From Rhodoferax sp. (GTDB taxonomy: Bacteria > Pseudomonadota > Gammaproteobacteria > Burkholderiales > Burkholderiaceae_C), in contig NZ_JAQTXM010000007.1 of NCBI RefSeq assembly GCF_028688795.1, positions 62,001 through 126,000 of the forward strand: a DNA stretch of 64,000 bases. The letters run 5' to 3'. Position numbers and translations under genes: made by a program. Positions 22,544 through 31,713 of the stretch are shown one piece after another; within the stretch, counting starts at the first letter, position 1, and each line of letters begins with the position of its first letter. A model generated the notes under the pieces. The model made no database searches. It was not told the DNA's origin and saw only the letters and a list, made by a program, of their open reading frames with translations.

Positions 22544-22599
22544 CCAACATCCGACAAACAGTTGAGGACAGAGCTGAAGATCTGTCCCGCAAACTATCA
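22544..22599 (+). repeat. 56-nt intercistronic repeat, copy 2, hairpin before dsrH
   Basis: Hairpin GGACAGA / TCTGTCC (22566-22587) with loop GCTGAAGA. The sequence changes relative to copy 1 alter the lower stem but keep pairing. It ends 11 nt before the dsrH ATG. Confidence 0.75.
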
Positions 22600-22610
22600 C
22601 AGGGAACCCC

Positions 22611-22910
22611 ATGTTGCACATCATTAATAAATCGCCTTTTGACGCCAGTTCGCTGGACACCTGCTTGCGCATGGCGCAGCCAGGCCATGCCTTGTTGCTG
22701 ATTGAAGACGGCGTTTATGCCGCAGCCAAAGGCAGCGCGGTAGAGAGCCGTGTGGCTGAGGCCTGCACCAAATTCACTGTGTTCGCCTTGCAGCCAGACA
22801 TGGATGCCCGCGGCATGACAGCCAAGCTACTGGACGGTGTCACTCTGACCGATTACGCCGGGTTTGTGGATCTGGTCGAGAAACACAACACCTCGCACTC
22901 GTGGCTTTAG
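22611..22910 (+). CDS. dsrH: DsrH, subunit of the DsrEFH complex
   Basis: 99 aa, DsrH/TusB family. MLHIINKSPFDASSLDTCLRM and ALLLIEDGVYAAAKGSAVE are typical. Cys18 (DTCLRM) and the Cys in EACTKFTVF are candidates for the second sulfur-binding site of the complex. Forty-two nt before dsrC. Confidence 0.95.
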   Translation: MLHIINKSPFDASSLDTCLRMAQPGHALLLIEDGVYAAAKGSAVESRVAEACTKFTVFALQPDMDARGMTAKLLDGVTLTDYAGFVDLVEKHNTSHSWL

Positions 22911-22952
22911 GCCTGACGCAGTACACGAATTCATTTTTAACTGGAGAAATAT

Positions 22953-23285
22953 ATGAGCTTTGAAATCAACGGCACGACCTATGAAACTGACGAAGAAGGC
23001 TACCTTCTGAACTTGGCTGAGTGGACACCCGAGGCCGCCGTCCACCTGGCCGAAGAAGAAAAAGTACCACTCACTGACAACCATTGGGAAGTGATCAATT
23101 TCTTGCGCGAGTACTACAACGAGTACCAGATTGCACCCGCCGTGCGTGTGCTGACCAAGGCCATTGGCAAAAAATTTGGCGAAGAAAAAGGCAACAGCAA
23201 GTACCTGTACGACTTGTTTCCTTACGGCCCCGCTAAGCAGGCTTGCAAGATTGCCGGTTTGCCCAAGCCGACAGGTTGCATCTGA
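22953..23285 (+). CDS. dsrC: DsrC sulfur carrier, two-cysteine form
   Basis: 110 aa. The C-terminal arm CKIAGLPKPTGCI keeps both redox cysteines (Cys98 and Cys109, 11 apart). DsrC-persulfide is the substrate of DsrAB, and DsrC trisulfide is handled by membrane DsrMKJOP. This is the only one of four DsrC-family sequences here with both cysteines. RBS CTGGAGAA precedes the ATG. 59 nt to dsrM. Confidence 0.98.
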   Translation: MSFEINGTTYETDEEGYLLNLAEWTPEAAVHLAEEEKVPLTDNHWEVINFLREYYNEYQIAPAVRVLTKAIGKKFGEEKGNSKYLYDLFPYGPAKQACKIAGLPKPTGCI

Positions 23286-23344
23286 CCTGACGTGATGTCA
23301 ATGAACTTGCGGGCCACACCCAGTCTGTATTCAGGTCTATAGCC

Positions 23345-24079
23345 ATGTCCATATTGACCATCGCTTATACGGTTTTGTTCTACGTCGCCACGGTTGTGTT
23401 TGTCGTTGGACTGACCCGCAAGATTCTTTCTTATGCCAAAACCCCGGCGCCCCTGAAGATTCCCACAACGCCGGCGCCCATCACAGTGGGCGGGGTGCGC
23501 TGGCGTATGGCGCGCGAAGTTGTGTTGTTCGAGAGCCTGTTCAAGGCCAGTAAATGGACCTGGATTTTTGGCTGGCTGTTTCACGCCTCGTTGCTGCTTG
23601 TTGTTTTGCGGCATCTGCGCTACTTTCAAGAACCCGTCTGGCTGCCTGTGGTGCTGGTTCAGCCGTTTGGTACCTATGCCGGGTTCGCCATGGTCGCCGG
23701 TTTGGGTGGACTGTGGGCACGTCGTTGGCTGGTCGATCGGGTTCGTTATATTTCTACGCCATCAGACCATTTGCATCTGGTGCTGTTGTTGGCCATAGGG
23801 TTCAGCGGTTTGGCCATGCGGTTTGTGGCCCATACCGACATCGTGGCGCTTAAGGCCTTCGTGTTGGGCCTGATGCGTTTTGATTGGCAGCCATTGCCAA
23901 CAGACCCTGTGTTGCTGGTTCATTTGGCATTGGTAGCCTTGCTCATGATTATTTTCCCGATCAGCAAGTTGTTGCATGCGCCTGGACTGTTTTTCAGCCC
24001 AACCCGCAACCAGGCGGACAACGCCCGTGAAGTTCGCCACATTTCCGCTTGGGCAGCCGCCCTGGACAAGAAAGCCTGA
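23345..24079 (+). CDS. dsrM: DsrM, haem b membrane subunit of DsrMKJOP
   Basis: 244 aa, about five to six membrane segments, NarI-like. Candidate haem ligands are His in LFHASLLLVVLRHLRYF and HLALVALLMIIFPISKLLH. It exchanges electrons between the quinone pool and DsrK. The end LDKKA lies 11 nt before dsrK. Confidence 0.96.
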   Translation: MSILTIAYTVLFYVATVVFVVGLTRKILSYAKTPAPLKIPTTPAPITVGGVRWRMAREVVLFESLFKASKWTWIFGWLFHASLLLVVLRHLRYFQEPVWLPVVLVQPFGTYAGFAMVAGLGGLWARRWLVDRVRYISTPSDHLHLVLLLAIGFSGLAMRFVAHTDIVALKAFVLGLMRFDWQPLPTDPVLLVHLALVALLMIIFPISKLLHAPGLFFSPTRNQADNAREVRHISAWAAALDKKA

Positions 24080-24090
24080 GCACACATACC

Positions 24091-25584
24091 ATGGCAACTG
24101 CTGCGTTTGATACCCCCAAGCTCAAGAGCTACCCCGTCATTCCACTGGTGCAAGTGGGCGCGATGGCGCACATCAAGTCGTTTCCGGCCGCAGGCCCGAT
24201 CCAGAAGGCCTTAGGTTTTCCTGAAGCATTGGCAGACGACTGGCAGGACAAAGCGATTGCCAAGATGGGCGACATGCTGGGTAAATATCGCTCACTCCAG
24301 GTCTATATGGATTCCTGTGTGCATTGCGGTGCCTGCTCAGACAAGTGTCATTATTTTTTAGGCTCTGGCGACCCCAAGAACATGCCTGTGGCGCGCCAGG
24401 ACCTGATGCGCAAGGTCTACCGCCGCTACTTCACCTTTGCGGGTAAACATTTCCCGCAACTGGTTGGTGCGGTAGACCTGACGCGTGAGGTGCTGGACGA
24501 GTGGTACAGCTATTTCAACCAGTGTTCCGAATGCCGCCGTTGTTCGGTGTTTTGCCCCTATGGCATTGACACCGCTGAAGTGACCATGGCGGCCCGCGAA
24601 ATCATGGACTCGATTGGCCTGGGTCAAAAGTATTCCAATGAAATCATTGGCAAAGTGCACCGCATTGGTAACAATTTGGGCTTGCCTGGACCCGCGCTGA
24701 TCAACACGCTGGAAGGTCTGGAAGAAGACACCAAAGACGAGACGGGTCTTGACATCAAGTTTCCGATTGACGTGAAGGGTGCTGAAGTGTTGCTGATCAC
24801 GCCATCAGCCGACTTTTTCTCTGAACCACATGTGGAAAGTCTAATTGGCTACGCCAAGGTATTTCATGCCGCAGGGATCAGCTGGACCTTGAGTTCGCAT
24901 GCATCTGAGGCCGGTAATTTTGGCATGTTCATTGGCAACTACGAGCAAATGCGCAACATCTCCATGCGCGTCAAGGAAGCAGCCCTTGAATTGGGTGTCA
25001 AGCGCATTGTGGTGGGGGAGTGTGGTCATGCTTGGCGCGTGGCATACAGTTTCTGGAACACCTTGATTGGGCCGTTTGATTACCTCGACCAACGCTACCC
25101 GGTGCCCCAGCACATATGCGAACTCACCGACGATTTGATTCAGCGCGGTGCGTTGCAGTTTGATAAAGAGGCCAATGACAACCGCATCATCACATTTCAC
25201 GATTCGTGCAATGTGGCGCGAGGTTCGCGCATGGGCAATATGGCGGGGGGGCAATTTGTCATTCCACGCCGAATCATCACCTCCGTCGCAAATCACTTTC
25301 ATGACATGTCGCCCGAGACGATCCATGAGAGCACGTTCTGCTGCGGTGGTGGCGGCGGATTGTTAACAGATGACTTGATGGAGCTGCGGGTCAAGGGTGC
25401 TTTGCCCCGCATGGAAGCCTTGAAACACGTGGTGGATGACCACGGCGTAAATTTCATGGCAACAATTTGCGCCATCTGCAAAGCCCAATTCACCAAAGTG
25501 TTGCCATATTACGGCTTCAACATGAGCATGATCGGCGGGGTTCACCAATTGGTCAGCAAGGCAATTCGCCTGGGTGACAAGTAG
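24091..25584 (+). CDS. dsrK: DsrK, HdrD-like iron-sulfur subunit
   Basis: 497 aa from the ATG at 24091 (MATAAFDTPKLKSYP). Two [4Fe-4S] motifs: CVHCGACSDKCHYF and CSECRRCSVFCPYG. The CCG-type catalytic cluster motif lies in STFCCGGGGGLLTDDLME and in ICAICKAQF. It is the site proposed to act on DsrC disulfide/trisulfide on the cytoplasmic face of the membrane complex. Confidence 0.97.
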   Translation: MATAAFDTPKLKSYPVIPLVQVGAMAHIKSFPAAGPIQKALGFPEALADDWQDKAIAKMGDMLGKYRSLQVYMDSCVHCGACSDKCHYFLGSGDPKNMPVARQDLMRKVYRRYFTFAGKHFPQLVGAVDLTREVLDEWYSYFNQCSECRRCSVFCPYGIDTAEVTMAAREIMDSIGLGQKYSNEIIGKVHRIGNNLGLPGPALINTLEGLEEDTKDETGLDIKFPIDVKGAEVLLITPSADFFSEPHVESLIGYAKVFHAAGISWTLSSHASEAGNFGMFIGNYEQMRNISMRVKEAALELGVKRIVVGECGHAWRVAYSFWNTLIGPFDYLDQRYPVPQHICELTDDLIQRGALQFDKEANDNRIITFHDSCNVARGSRMGNMAGGQFVIPRRIITSVANHFHDMSPETIHESTFCCGGGGGLLTDDLMELRVKGALPRMEALKHVVDDHGVNFMATICAICKAQFTKVLPYYGFNMSMIGGVHQLVSKAIRLGDK

Positions 25585-25629
25585 GCCCGCCCCGCATACC
25601 GCCAAGTACACAAACCAGGAGACTTCGAC

Positions 25630-27588
25630 ATGTCTGCGACCCCCGAATCCATTGCTGCCAAACCCATGACGTTTCGTCGTTACAAAGACGGTGATGCCAA
25701 AGTCAAAAACTGGCAAGCCGATATTTTTGATGCTGGGCACTCCCATAAATGCCCCACCTATATTCAGAGTACGCCGCCTTGCCAGGGCAGTTGCCCGGCC
25801 GGCGAAGACATTCGTGGCTACCTCAATATTGTGCGAGGGATAGAGAAGCCTCCAACAGGCATGCTTTGGCAAGAGTATGCATTTCGGCGCTTAACTGAAG
25901 CCAACCCGTTCCCTTCGGTCATGGGGCGTGTTTGCCCGGCACCTTGTGAGTCGGGCTGCAACCGTAACCAGCTTGAAGATTTTGTTGGCATCAACTCGGT
26001 TGAGCACTTTCTTGGCGACTACGCCATCAAGGCCAAGTTGGCCTACAACAAGCCCGCGCATCAGACAGGAAAAACCGTCGCTGTGATCGGTGGTGGGCCA
26101 GCCGGTATGTCGACGGCCTATCAGCTCGCTCTTAAAGGTCACTCGGTCACCATTTTTGATGAGCGTGCAGAGTTGGGCGGCATGATGCGTTACGGCATCC
26201 CCGGCTTCCGTACCCCACGTGACGTGTTGGACGCCGAGATTCAGCGAATTCTTGACTTGGGTGTCACCACCCGCATGAATTGCCGTATTGGTACAGATGT
26301 GACCATGGCGCAGATTCGCGAAAGCTACGACGCCGTGTTTTTGGGTCTGGGTGCGCAAGCCGGCCGTGCGTTGCCAGTCGAAGGTGCTGATGCCCCTAAC
26401 TGTGTCACAGCCACTTCCTTTTTGAAGGCCTTCAACGACGGTCGGTTGCGCCATGTGGGCAAACGTGTGGTCGTCATTGGTGGGGGCGACACCTCCATCG
26501 ACGTAGCCACAGTTGCGCGCCGTCTGGGTCATATCGACAAGATCCATGAGTCTGACCGCCCGGAGCATGCCATAGCGGGTCATGTGGCTCATGACGTGGC
26601 GGCAGCTTCGGTGCGTCAGGGCGCAGAAGTGACGTTGACCACGATCTTCGACATTGCGAAAATGCAGGCATCCAAGCATGAGGTTGATCACGCGTTGTCC
26701 GAGGGGATCACCATTCGGGGCAGCATGGCGCCGGTGGCTGTGATACGAGGTGAAGATGGCCGTGCTGTAGCGTTGCGTATCATCCGCTGCGAAGCTAAGA
26801 TAGTGGGTGGCCGCCTGGAGATCAAGAACATCGAAGGCACAGAAGAAGATATCCCGGCCGACTTGATCGTCTCTGCCATTGGGCAAGCGGTCGACTTTAC
26901 CGGTCTGGAAGAGTTCAACAATGGCAAAGGTGCCATCAATTCAGATAAGAATTACCAGGTGCAGGGGCAGCCCGGTTTCTTTGTGGGCGGAGATGTGGTG
27001 CGTCCGCACTTGTTGACCACAGCCATTGGCCATGGGGCGATAGCCGCCGACGGTATTGACCGCTTCTTGCAACATGAGGCCCTTGAAAAGCGCCCCAAAA
27101 TCGACGTGCACACGTTTGATTTGAAGCGCAAGATGATTGAAAAGGGTTTGAGTTTCACGGAGGTTCATGAGCCCACCCGTGGCACGGATAAGAGCACAGC
27201 GGCCATTCACAATTTTGACAACCGTTCAGACCGTTATGTGATTTCCCACAAGGAATTGTTTCTTGGGCACTTCCCGTTTGTGCCACGCAATGTCCGGGGT
27301 ATTACCTCGCTTACTGCAGAACAAGCGCTGGACAACTTCGAAGAGCGTTTGCAACCTTTGCTTGAAGCACAGGCAACCGCAGAAGCTAAGCGCTGCATGA
27401 GTTGTGGTCAATGTTTTGAGTGCGACAACTGCGTTGTGTATTGCCCGCAGGTTGCCGTGTTCAAGGTGCCCAAGGCAAAGGCCACCATCGGGCGCTACGT
27501 GGATACCGATTACAGCAAGTGCATTGGTTGCCATATTTGCGCTGATGTGTGCCCCACCGGCTATATCCAGATGGGCTTGGGGGACTAG
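25630..27588 (+). CDS. dsrL: DsrL, NAD(P)H:acceptor oxidoreductase linked to rDsr
   Basis: 652 aa, related to glutamate synthase small subunit. The N-terminal Fe-S domain has STPPCQGSCPAGEDIRGYL and CPAPCESGCNRNQLED. FAD binding is GKTVAVIGGGPAGMSTAYQ; the NAD(P) site is KRVVVIGGGDTSIDVATVA. The C-terminal ferredoxin domain has CMSCGQCFECDNCVVYCPQ and CIGCHICADVCPTGYIQ. DsrL accepts electrons from DsrAB in sulfur oxidisers. Three nt before dsrJ. Confidence 0.97.
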   Translation: MSATPESIAAKPMTFRRYKDGDAKVKNWQADIFDAGHSHKCPTYIQSTPPCQGSCPAGEDIRGYLNIVRGIEKPPTGMLWQEYAFRRLTEANPFPSVMGRVCPAPCESGCNRNQLEDFVGINSVEHFLGDYAIKAKLAYNKPAHQTGKTVAVIGGGPAGMSTAYQLALKGHSVTIFDERAELGGMMRYGIPGFRTPRDVLDAEIQRILDLGVTTRMNCRIGTDVTMAQIRESYDAVFLGLGAQAGRALPVEGADAPNCVTATSFLKAFNDGRLRHVGKRVVVIGGGDTSIDVATVARRLGHIDKIHESDRPEHAIAGHVAHDVAAASVRQGAEVTLTTIFDIAKMQASKHEVDHALSEGITIRGSMAPVAVIRGEDGRAVALRIIRCEAKIVGGRLEIKNIEGTEEDIPADLIVSAIGQAVDFTGLEEFNNGKGAINSDKNYQVQGQPGFFVGGDVVRPHLLTTAIGHGAIAADGIDRFLQHEALEKRPKIDVHTFDLKRKMIEKGLSFTEVHEPTRGTDKSTAAIHNFDNRSDRYVISHKELFLGHFPFVPRNVRGITSLTAEQALDNFEERLQPLLEAQATAEAKRCMSCGQCFECDNCVVYCPQVAVFKVPKAKATIGRYVDTDYSKCIGCHICADVCPTGYIQMGLGD

Positions 27589-27591
27589 CCC

Positions 27592-27996
27592 ATGCCTGGG
27601 TTCGCCTTTCCCTTGAGGAGCGCACTTGGCGCGGCGCTGGTCATGACCAGTCTGCTGGCAGTCGCCCTGGCCTGGGCTGGTGAAGCAGATCAGGCGTCAA
27701 AGCGCACCCCCTTGCCGGTCATCGAGTCAGCTCTGGGGGGGCAGTGCGTGGCCGACCCTGCTTTCATGCGGCGCAATCACATGACGTTGCTCAAGCATCA
27801 GCGAGATGAGACGGTGCACGGCGGTGTTCGCAAAGCGCCGTACGCACTAAAAGATTGCATCGCCTGCCACGCAAGTAAAACGACCAACAGTGTGACGGCG
27901 TCAGAAACCAACTTTTGTCAGAGCTGCCACACTTATGCAGCGGTCAAAATCGACTGCTTTGAGTGCCATGCCAACAAGCCACAGGCCAAGCCATGA
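27592..27996 (+). CDS. dsrJ: DsrJ, triheme cytochrome c
   Basis: 134 aa. N-terminal membrane anchor or signal (LGAALVMTSLLAVALAWA). Three CxxCH motifs: CIACHASK, CQSCHTY and CFECHAN. The extra Cys in LGGQCVADPAFM corresponds to the unusual distal haem ligand known for DsrJ. Periplasmic part of DsrMKJOP. It overlaps dsrO by 4 nt. Confidence 0.97.
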   Translation: MPGFAFPLRSALGAALVMTSLLAVALAWAGEADQASKRTPLPVIESALGGQCVADPAFMRRNHMTLLKHQRDETVHGGVRKAPYALKDCIACHASKTTNSVTASETNFCQSCHTYAAVKIDCFECHANKPQAKP

Positions 27997-28769
27997 GTGC
28001 ACCCCAACCCCTTGAATCGCAGAACGAGTCGGCCCAAGTCAAGGCCAGGCGCGGCTTTCTGGGTGTCGCTGCCGCTGGACTGGTCGGCGTCATGCTGGCG
28101 CCCGGCATACGGCTGATTGAAATTGCCCAAGCGGCCACCGTTGACACATCTGCAACTGGTGCTAACCCCAAGGTGCGCTGGGGCATGTTGATTGACACCA
28201 CCAAATGCACCCCCGGTTGCTCAGATTGTGTAAAGGCATGCAACACCGAAAATGGCTTGTCGGGTGGCACCAAGAGCACCGATTCCCAGTGGATTCGCAA
28301 AATCGAAATCAAGGAAGTTCGCACCGGGAAAACCCAGTCGCTGCCGGTGATGTGCCAACACTGTGCTGAGCCGCCTTGCGTTGACGTATGCCCCACCGGG
28401 GCGTCGTTCAAGCGCGCTGATGGCATCGTGTTGGTGGACAAACACCTGTGCATAGGATGCCGCTATTGCATGATGGCCTGCCCCTACAAGGCGCGCTCTT
28501 TTGTGCATGAGCCACTGGACAACCAAAAACCTGATGCGCCACGCGGCAAGGGCACGGTCGAGTCATGTACCTTGTGCGTTCACAAGGTGGACCGGGGCGA
28601 GTCTCCGGCCTGCGTCAGTGCTTGCTCAGCTGCGGGTCACGGTGCCATGGAGTTTGGTGACCTGAACGACCCCAATAGTGACATTTCTCGCCGCATTCGT
28701 GACATTCAGACCACCCAGTTGCGTGCTGATCTCAAGCTGGACCCGGGCGTTCACTACCACGGAATTTGA
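27993..28769 (+). CDS. dsrO: DsrO, periplasmic ferredoxin subunit
   Basis: 258 aa from the ATG at 27993. A Tat signal is present (KARRGFLGVAAAGLVGVML). Four-cluster ferredoxin motifs: KCTPGCSDCVKACNTENG, CQHCAEPPCVDVCPTGAS, CIGCRYCMMACPYKAR and CTLCVHKVDRGESPACVSAC. It passes electrons between DsrJ and DsrP in the periplasm. Three nt before dsrP. Confidence 0.97.
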   Translation: MSAPQPLESQNESAQVKARRGFLGVAAAGLVGVMLAPGIRLIEIAQAATVDTSATGANPKVRWGMLIDTTKCTPGCSDCVKACNTENGLSGGTKSTDSQWIRKIEIKEVRTGKTQSLPVMCQHCAEPPCVDVCPTGASFKRADGIVLVDKHLCIGCRYCMMACPYKARSFVHEPLDNQKPDAPRGKGTVESCTLCVHKVDRGESPACVSACSAAGHGAMEFGDLNDPNSDISRRIRDIQTTQLRADLKLDPGVHYHGI

Positions 28770-28772
28770 CAC

Positions 28773-29945
28773 ATGAGAACACCCTCTGACATCCGCAACT
28801 TCTGGTTGCTTACCGTATTTGGCGGTTTGGTCACGACCATAGGACTTGGTGCTGCGCACTACATGGAGTTGCATGGGCACATTGTGAGCGGCATGAACAA
28901 CCAGGTGGTCTGGGGTTTGCCCCACGTATTTGCTATCTTCATGATTGTTGCGGCCTCGGGCGCACTTAACGTCGCGTCCATCGGATCGGTTTTTGGACAG
29001 CCGGTGTATAAACCCCGCGCACCGCTCTCTGGCCTGCTCAGCATTGCTTTGCTGATGGGCGGTCTGATGGTGCTGATGCTTGATCTGGGTCGACCGGAGC
29101 GCGCCATTGTGGCGGCTACGCACTACAACTTCAAGTCTGTCTTTGCCTGGAACGTGTTTCTTTACTCCGGCATGGTGGGCATTGTTGCTGTTTACCTGTG
29201 GACGATGTTTGAGCGCCGCTTTAACCACTTATCCAAACCTGCCGGATTGGCGGCACTGGTGTGGCGCTTTGTACTGACCACCGGCACGGGTTCCATTTTT
29301 GGTTTTTTAGTGGCACGCCAGGCCTACCAGTCTGCCCTGCTGGCGCCCTTGTTTATCGTGCTGTCGTTCGGATGGGGACTAGCGGTGTTTTTGATGGCTC
29401 AGTCAAGTATGTATGCATGGAACGATCGTCACCTGACACCTGAAATCCAACGTCGCATGGCGCGGTTGCTGGGTGTGTTCATCGCCGCATCCTTGTATCT
29501 GGTGGCTGTTTACCACCTGACGAATCTGTACTTTGCCCGGCAAGCTGCTTTTGAGGCATTTATCTTGCGTGACGGAGGTATTTATCCCCTCTTGTTCTGG
29601 GGCGGCTATGTTGTGCTTGGCGCTATTGCACCCTTGGTGCTGCTTTTTCACCCCAAGTTGATCGGCGAGCGGGCAACGCTGGTTGCCTCTGTATTGGTGA
29701 TTTTGGGTGCTCTGGCGTGGCTGTATGTCTTCATTGTCGGTGGGCAGGCCTTTCCGTTGGACATTTTCCCCGCCCATGTGGTGACCAGCAGTTTTGGCGA
29801 TGGGCAGATCGCCAGCTACAAACCATCTGTACCTGAGCTTTTATTGGGTGTGGGTGGGATGGGCGCAGCCTTTTTGATGACCATTGTCGGCATGCGGATG
29901 TTTGACTTCATGCCACAGGATGACTTTGTTTCTGCAAAGTCCTGA
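28773..29945 (+). CDS. dsrP: DsrP, NrfD-type membrane subunit
   Basis: 390 aa with about ten transmembrane helices, NrfD/PsrC superfamily. Conserved features include LGAAHYMELHGHIVSGMNNQ, VLMLDLGRPERAI and FNVFLYSGMVG-like segments in the first half. It forms the quinone-reactive membrane part with DsrM. It is separated from dsrN by 2 nt. Confidence 0.96.
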   Translation: MRTPSDIRNFWLLTVFGGLVTTIGLGAAHYMELHGHIVSGMNNQVVWGLPHVFAIFMIVAASGALNVASIGSVFGQPVYKPRAPLSGLLSIALLMGGLMVLMLDLGRPERAIVAATHYNFKSVFAWNVFLYSGMVGIVAVYLWTMFERRFNHLSKPAGLAALVWRFVLTTGTGSIFGFLVARQAYQSALLAPLFIVLSFGWGLAVFLMAQSSMYAWNDRHLTPEIQRRMARLLGVFIAASLYLVAVYHLTNLYFARQAAFEAFILRDGGIYPLLFWGGYVVLGAIAPLVLLFHPKLIGERATLVASVLVILGALAWLYVFIVGGQAFPLDIFPAHVVTSSFGDGQIASYKPSVPELLLGVGGMGAAFLMTIVGMRMFDFMPQDDFVSAKS

Positions 29946-29947
29946 AA

Positions 29948-31693
29948 ATGAGCAGCTTGCTGATTTCTGCCGCCCATAAATCATCCGGCAAGACGACGGT
30001 GACGGTGGGCTTGTGTGCAGCCTTGTCGGCTCAAGGCACGGTGGTACAGCCGTTCAAGAAGGGGCCCGATTACATCGACCCGATGTGGTTGGCACAGGCC
30101 AGCGGGCGTGACTGCTTTAATCTTGACTCCTACCTGATGACGCAAGAGCAGATCACTGACTGCTTCACGCGTCAATCGGTGGGGTCTGACATCAGCATCG
30201 TCGAGGGTAACAAAGGCTTGTACGATGGCCTTGCATTGGACGGCAGCAACAGCAATGCTGCGCTGGCGCATTTGCTGGATATGCCTGTGGTGCTAGTGCT
30301 CGACGCACGCGGCATGACGCGCGGTATTGCCCCGCTGATTTTGGGCTATCAGGCATTTGACGCGCACATCCGTATTGCAGGCGTCATTCTGAACCAACTG
30401 GGTGGTGCTCGCCACGAATCCAAACTGCGGGCTGTGATTGAATATTACACCGACGTTCAGGTGCTCGGCGCCATCGGCCATGACCCACGTCTGGCTGTGG
30501 TGGAGCGCCATTTGGGACTGATGCCCAACCATGAGTTGGACGACGCCAGTCAGCGAGTGCGTGCCATGGGTGAGCTAATCGGTTCCCAGGTTGATTTATC
30601 CAAGGTGCTGCAGATTGCCGCCAGTGTCGCGCCGCTGCTGTCCTCAGCTATTGCACCGACGGCCACACCGCCCACCCTGCAACCATCTCGTGTTCGGATT
30701 GGACTGGCACGCGACAAAGCCTTTGGCTTCTACTACCCGGACGACCTGCTGGCATTGGAGCAAGCCGGGGCCGAGATCATTCCGTTCGACACGCTGCATG
30801 ACACCCGCTTGCCCGAGGTCGATGGTCTGTTTATCGGCGGCGGATTTCCTGAAATGTTCATGCCAGAGTTGCAGGCCAATACGGCTCTGCGCAGCAGCAT
30901 CAAAGCCGCCATTGAATCCGACATGCCGGTCTATGCCGAATGTGGCGGCCTCATGTACTTGGCGCGTACGTTGCGCTGGAAAGGCGAGGTTTACAACATG
31001 GTGGGTGCCCTGGCTGCCGATGTTGTTATGCACGATCGTCCGGTGGGTCGTGGCTATGTGGCACTGGAAACCACCAGCGATGCGCCCTGGCGAACCGACA
31101 TCGGACAGACGCTGCGCGGGCATGAGTTTCATTACTCCAGCCTGGAAAACGTGGCTCCCGGGCTGAAGTTTGCCTACCGCGTCAAGCGTGGGCACGGCGT
31201 GGACGGCGAGCGCGACGGCATTGTTTATCGAAAGGTGCTCGCCTCCTACGCCCATCTGCGTAGCGGCGCTGGATCAGATTGGGCCGCGCAATTTGTGGCC
31301 TTTGTTCGTGCGCAAAGCATGACTTTGAAAGCGCCGATACCGGCGTTGGTGGCGACCATGAGCGTTTTGGTCAGCGGCAAAGCGATCGATACCGACACCG
31401 AAGGCTATATAAAAAATCTGGACGAATGGTCTGAGGAATTTGCGCTGGCCCGAGCGAAAGCGGAGCATTTGGAGCTTACTGAGGCACATTGGCAAGTCAT
31501 TGCATTTTTGCGTGCTTACTACGAAGAGCATCGGGTGCAGGCGCAGGTGCGGGCCATGATTTGGCATTTCTCGAAAGTTTGGGGTCCTGAGTTGGGCAAC
31601 AATCATCATTTACACACGCTTTTCCCGATTGGGGGACCGCAAAAGCAAGGCAACCGATTGGCCGGTCTTTTGAAGACCAAAGGCGAACATTAA
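29948..31693 (+). CDS. dsrN: DsrN (CbiA-like amidase) fused to a cysteine-free DsrC domain
   Basis: 581 aa. Residues 1-460 are a cobyrinic acid a,c-diamide synthase-type amidase: the P-loop region ISAAHKSSGKTTVTVGL, GPDYIDPMW, and a glutaminase-type triad Cys in PVYAECGGLMYLARTL. DsrN is thought to amidate sirohaem for DsrAB. From about residue 471 (MSVLVSGKAIDTDTEGYIKN) a whole DsrC/TusE domain follows, with LTEAHWQVIAFLRAYYEEH. It ends NRLAGLLKTKGEH, lacking both DsrC cysteines. Usual DsrN is ~460 aa. An internal start at 31358 could also give the DsrC part alone. Confidence 0.93.
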   Translation: MSSLLISAAHKSSGKTTVTVGLCAALSAQGTVVQPFKKGPDYIDPMWLAQASGRDCFNLDSYLMTQEQITDCFTRQSVGSDISIVEGNKGLYDGLALDGSNSNAALAHLLDMPVVLVLDARGMTRGIAPLILGYQAFDAHIRIAGVILNQLGGARHESKLRAVIEYYTDVQVLGAIGHDPRLAVVERHLGLMPNHELDDASQRVRAMGELIGSQVDLSKVLQIAASVAPLLSSAIAPTATPPTLQPSRVRIGLARDKAFGFYYPDDLLALEQAGAEIIPFDTLHDTRLPEVDGLFIGGGFPEMFMPELQANTALRSSIKAAIESDMPVYAECGGLMYLARTLRWKGEVYNMVGALAADVVMHDRPVGRGYVALETTSDAPWRTDIGQTLRGHEFHYSSLENVAPGLKFAYRVKRGHGVDGERDGIVYRKVLASYAHLRSGAGSDWAAQFVAFVRAQSMTLKAPIPALVATMSVLVSGKAIDTDTEGYIKNLDEWSEEFALARAKAEHLELTEAHWQVIAFLRAYYEEHRVQAQVRAMIWHFSKVWGPELGNNHHLHTLFPIGGPQKQGNRLAGLLKTKGEH

Positions 31694-31713
31694 TTCTCAT
31701 AAGGAGCGACAGC

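Noticed and set aside
25891-26886. 331-aa minus-strand open frame across dsrL
   Set aside because: Antisense to conserved FAD/NAD-binding motifs of DsrL; no recognisable protein features.
27584-27602. Possible fourth copy of box 1 at the dsrL-dsrJ junction (TAGCCCATGCCTGGGTT)
   Set aside because: It lacks box 2 and the 8-nt spacing, and lies over stop and start codons; probably coincidental.
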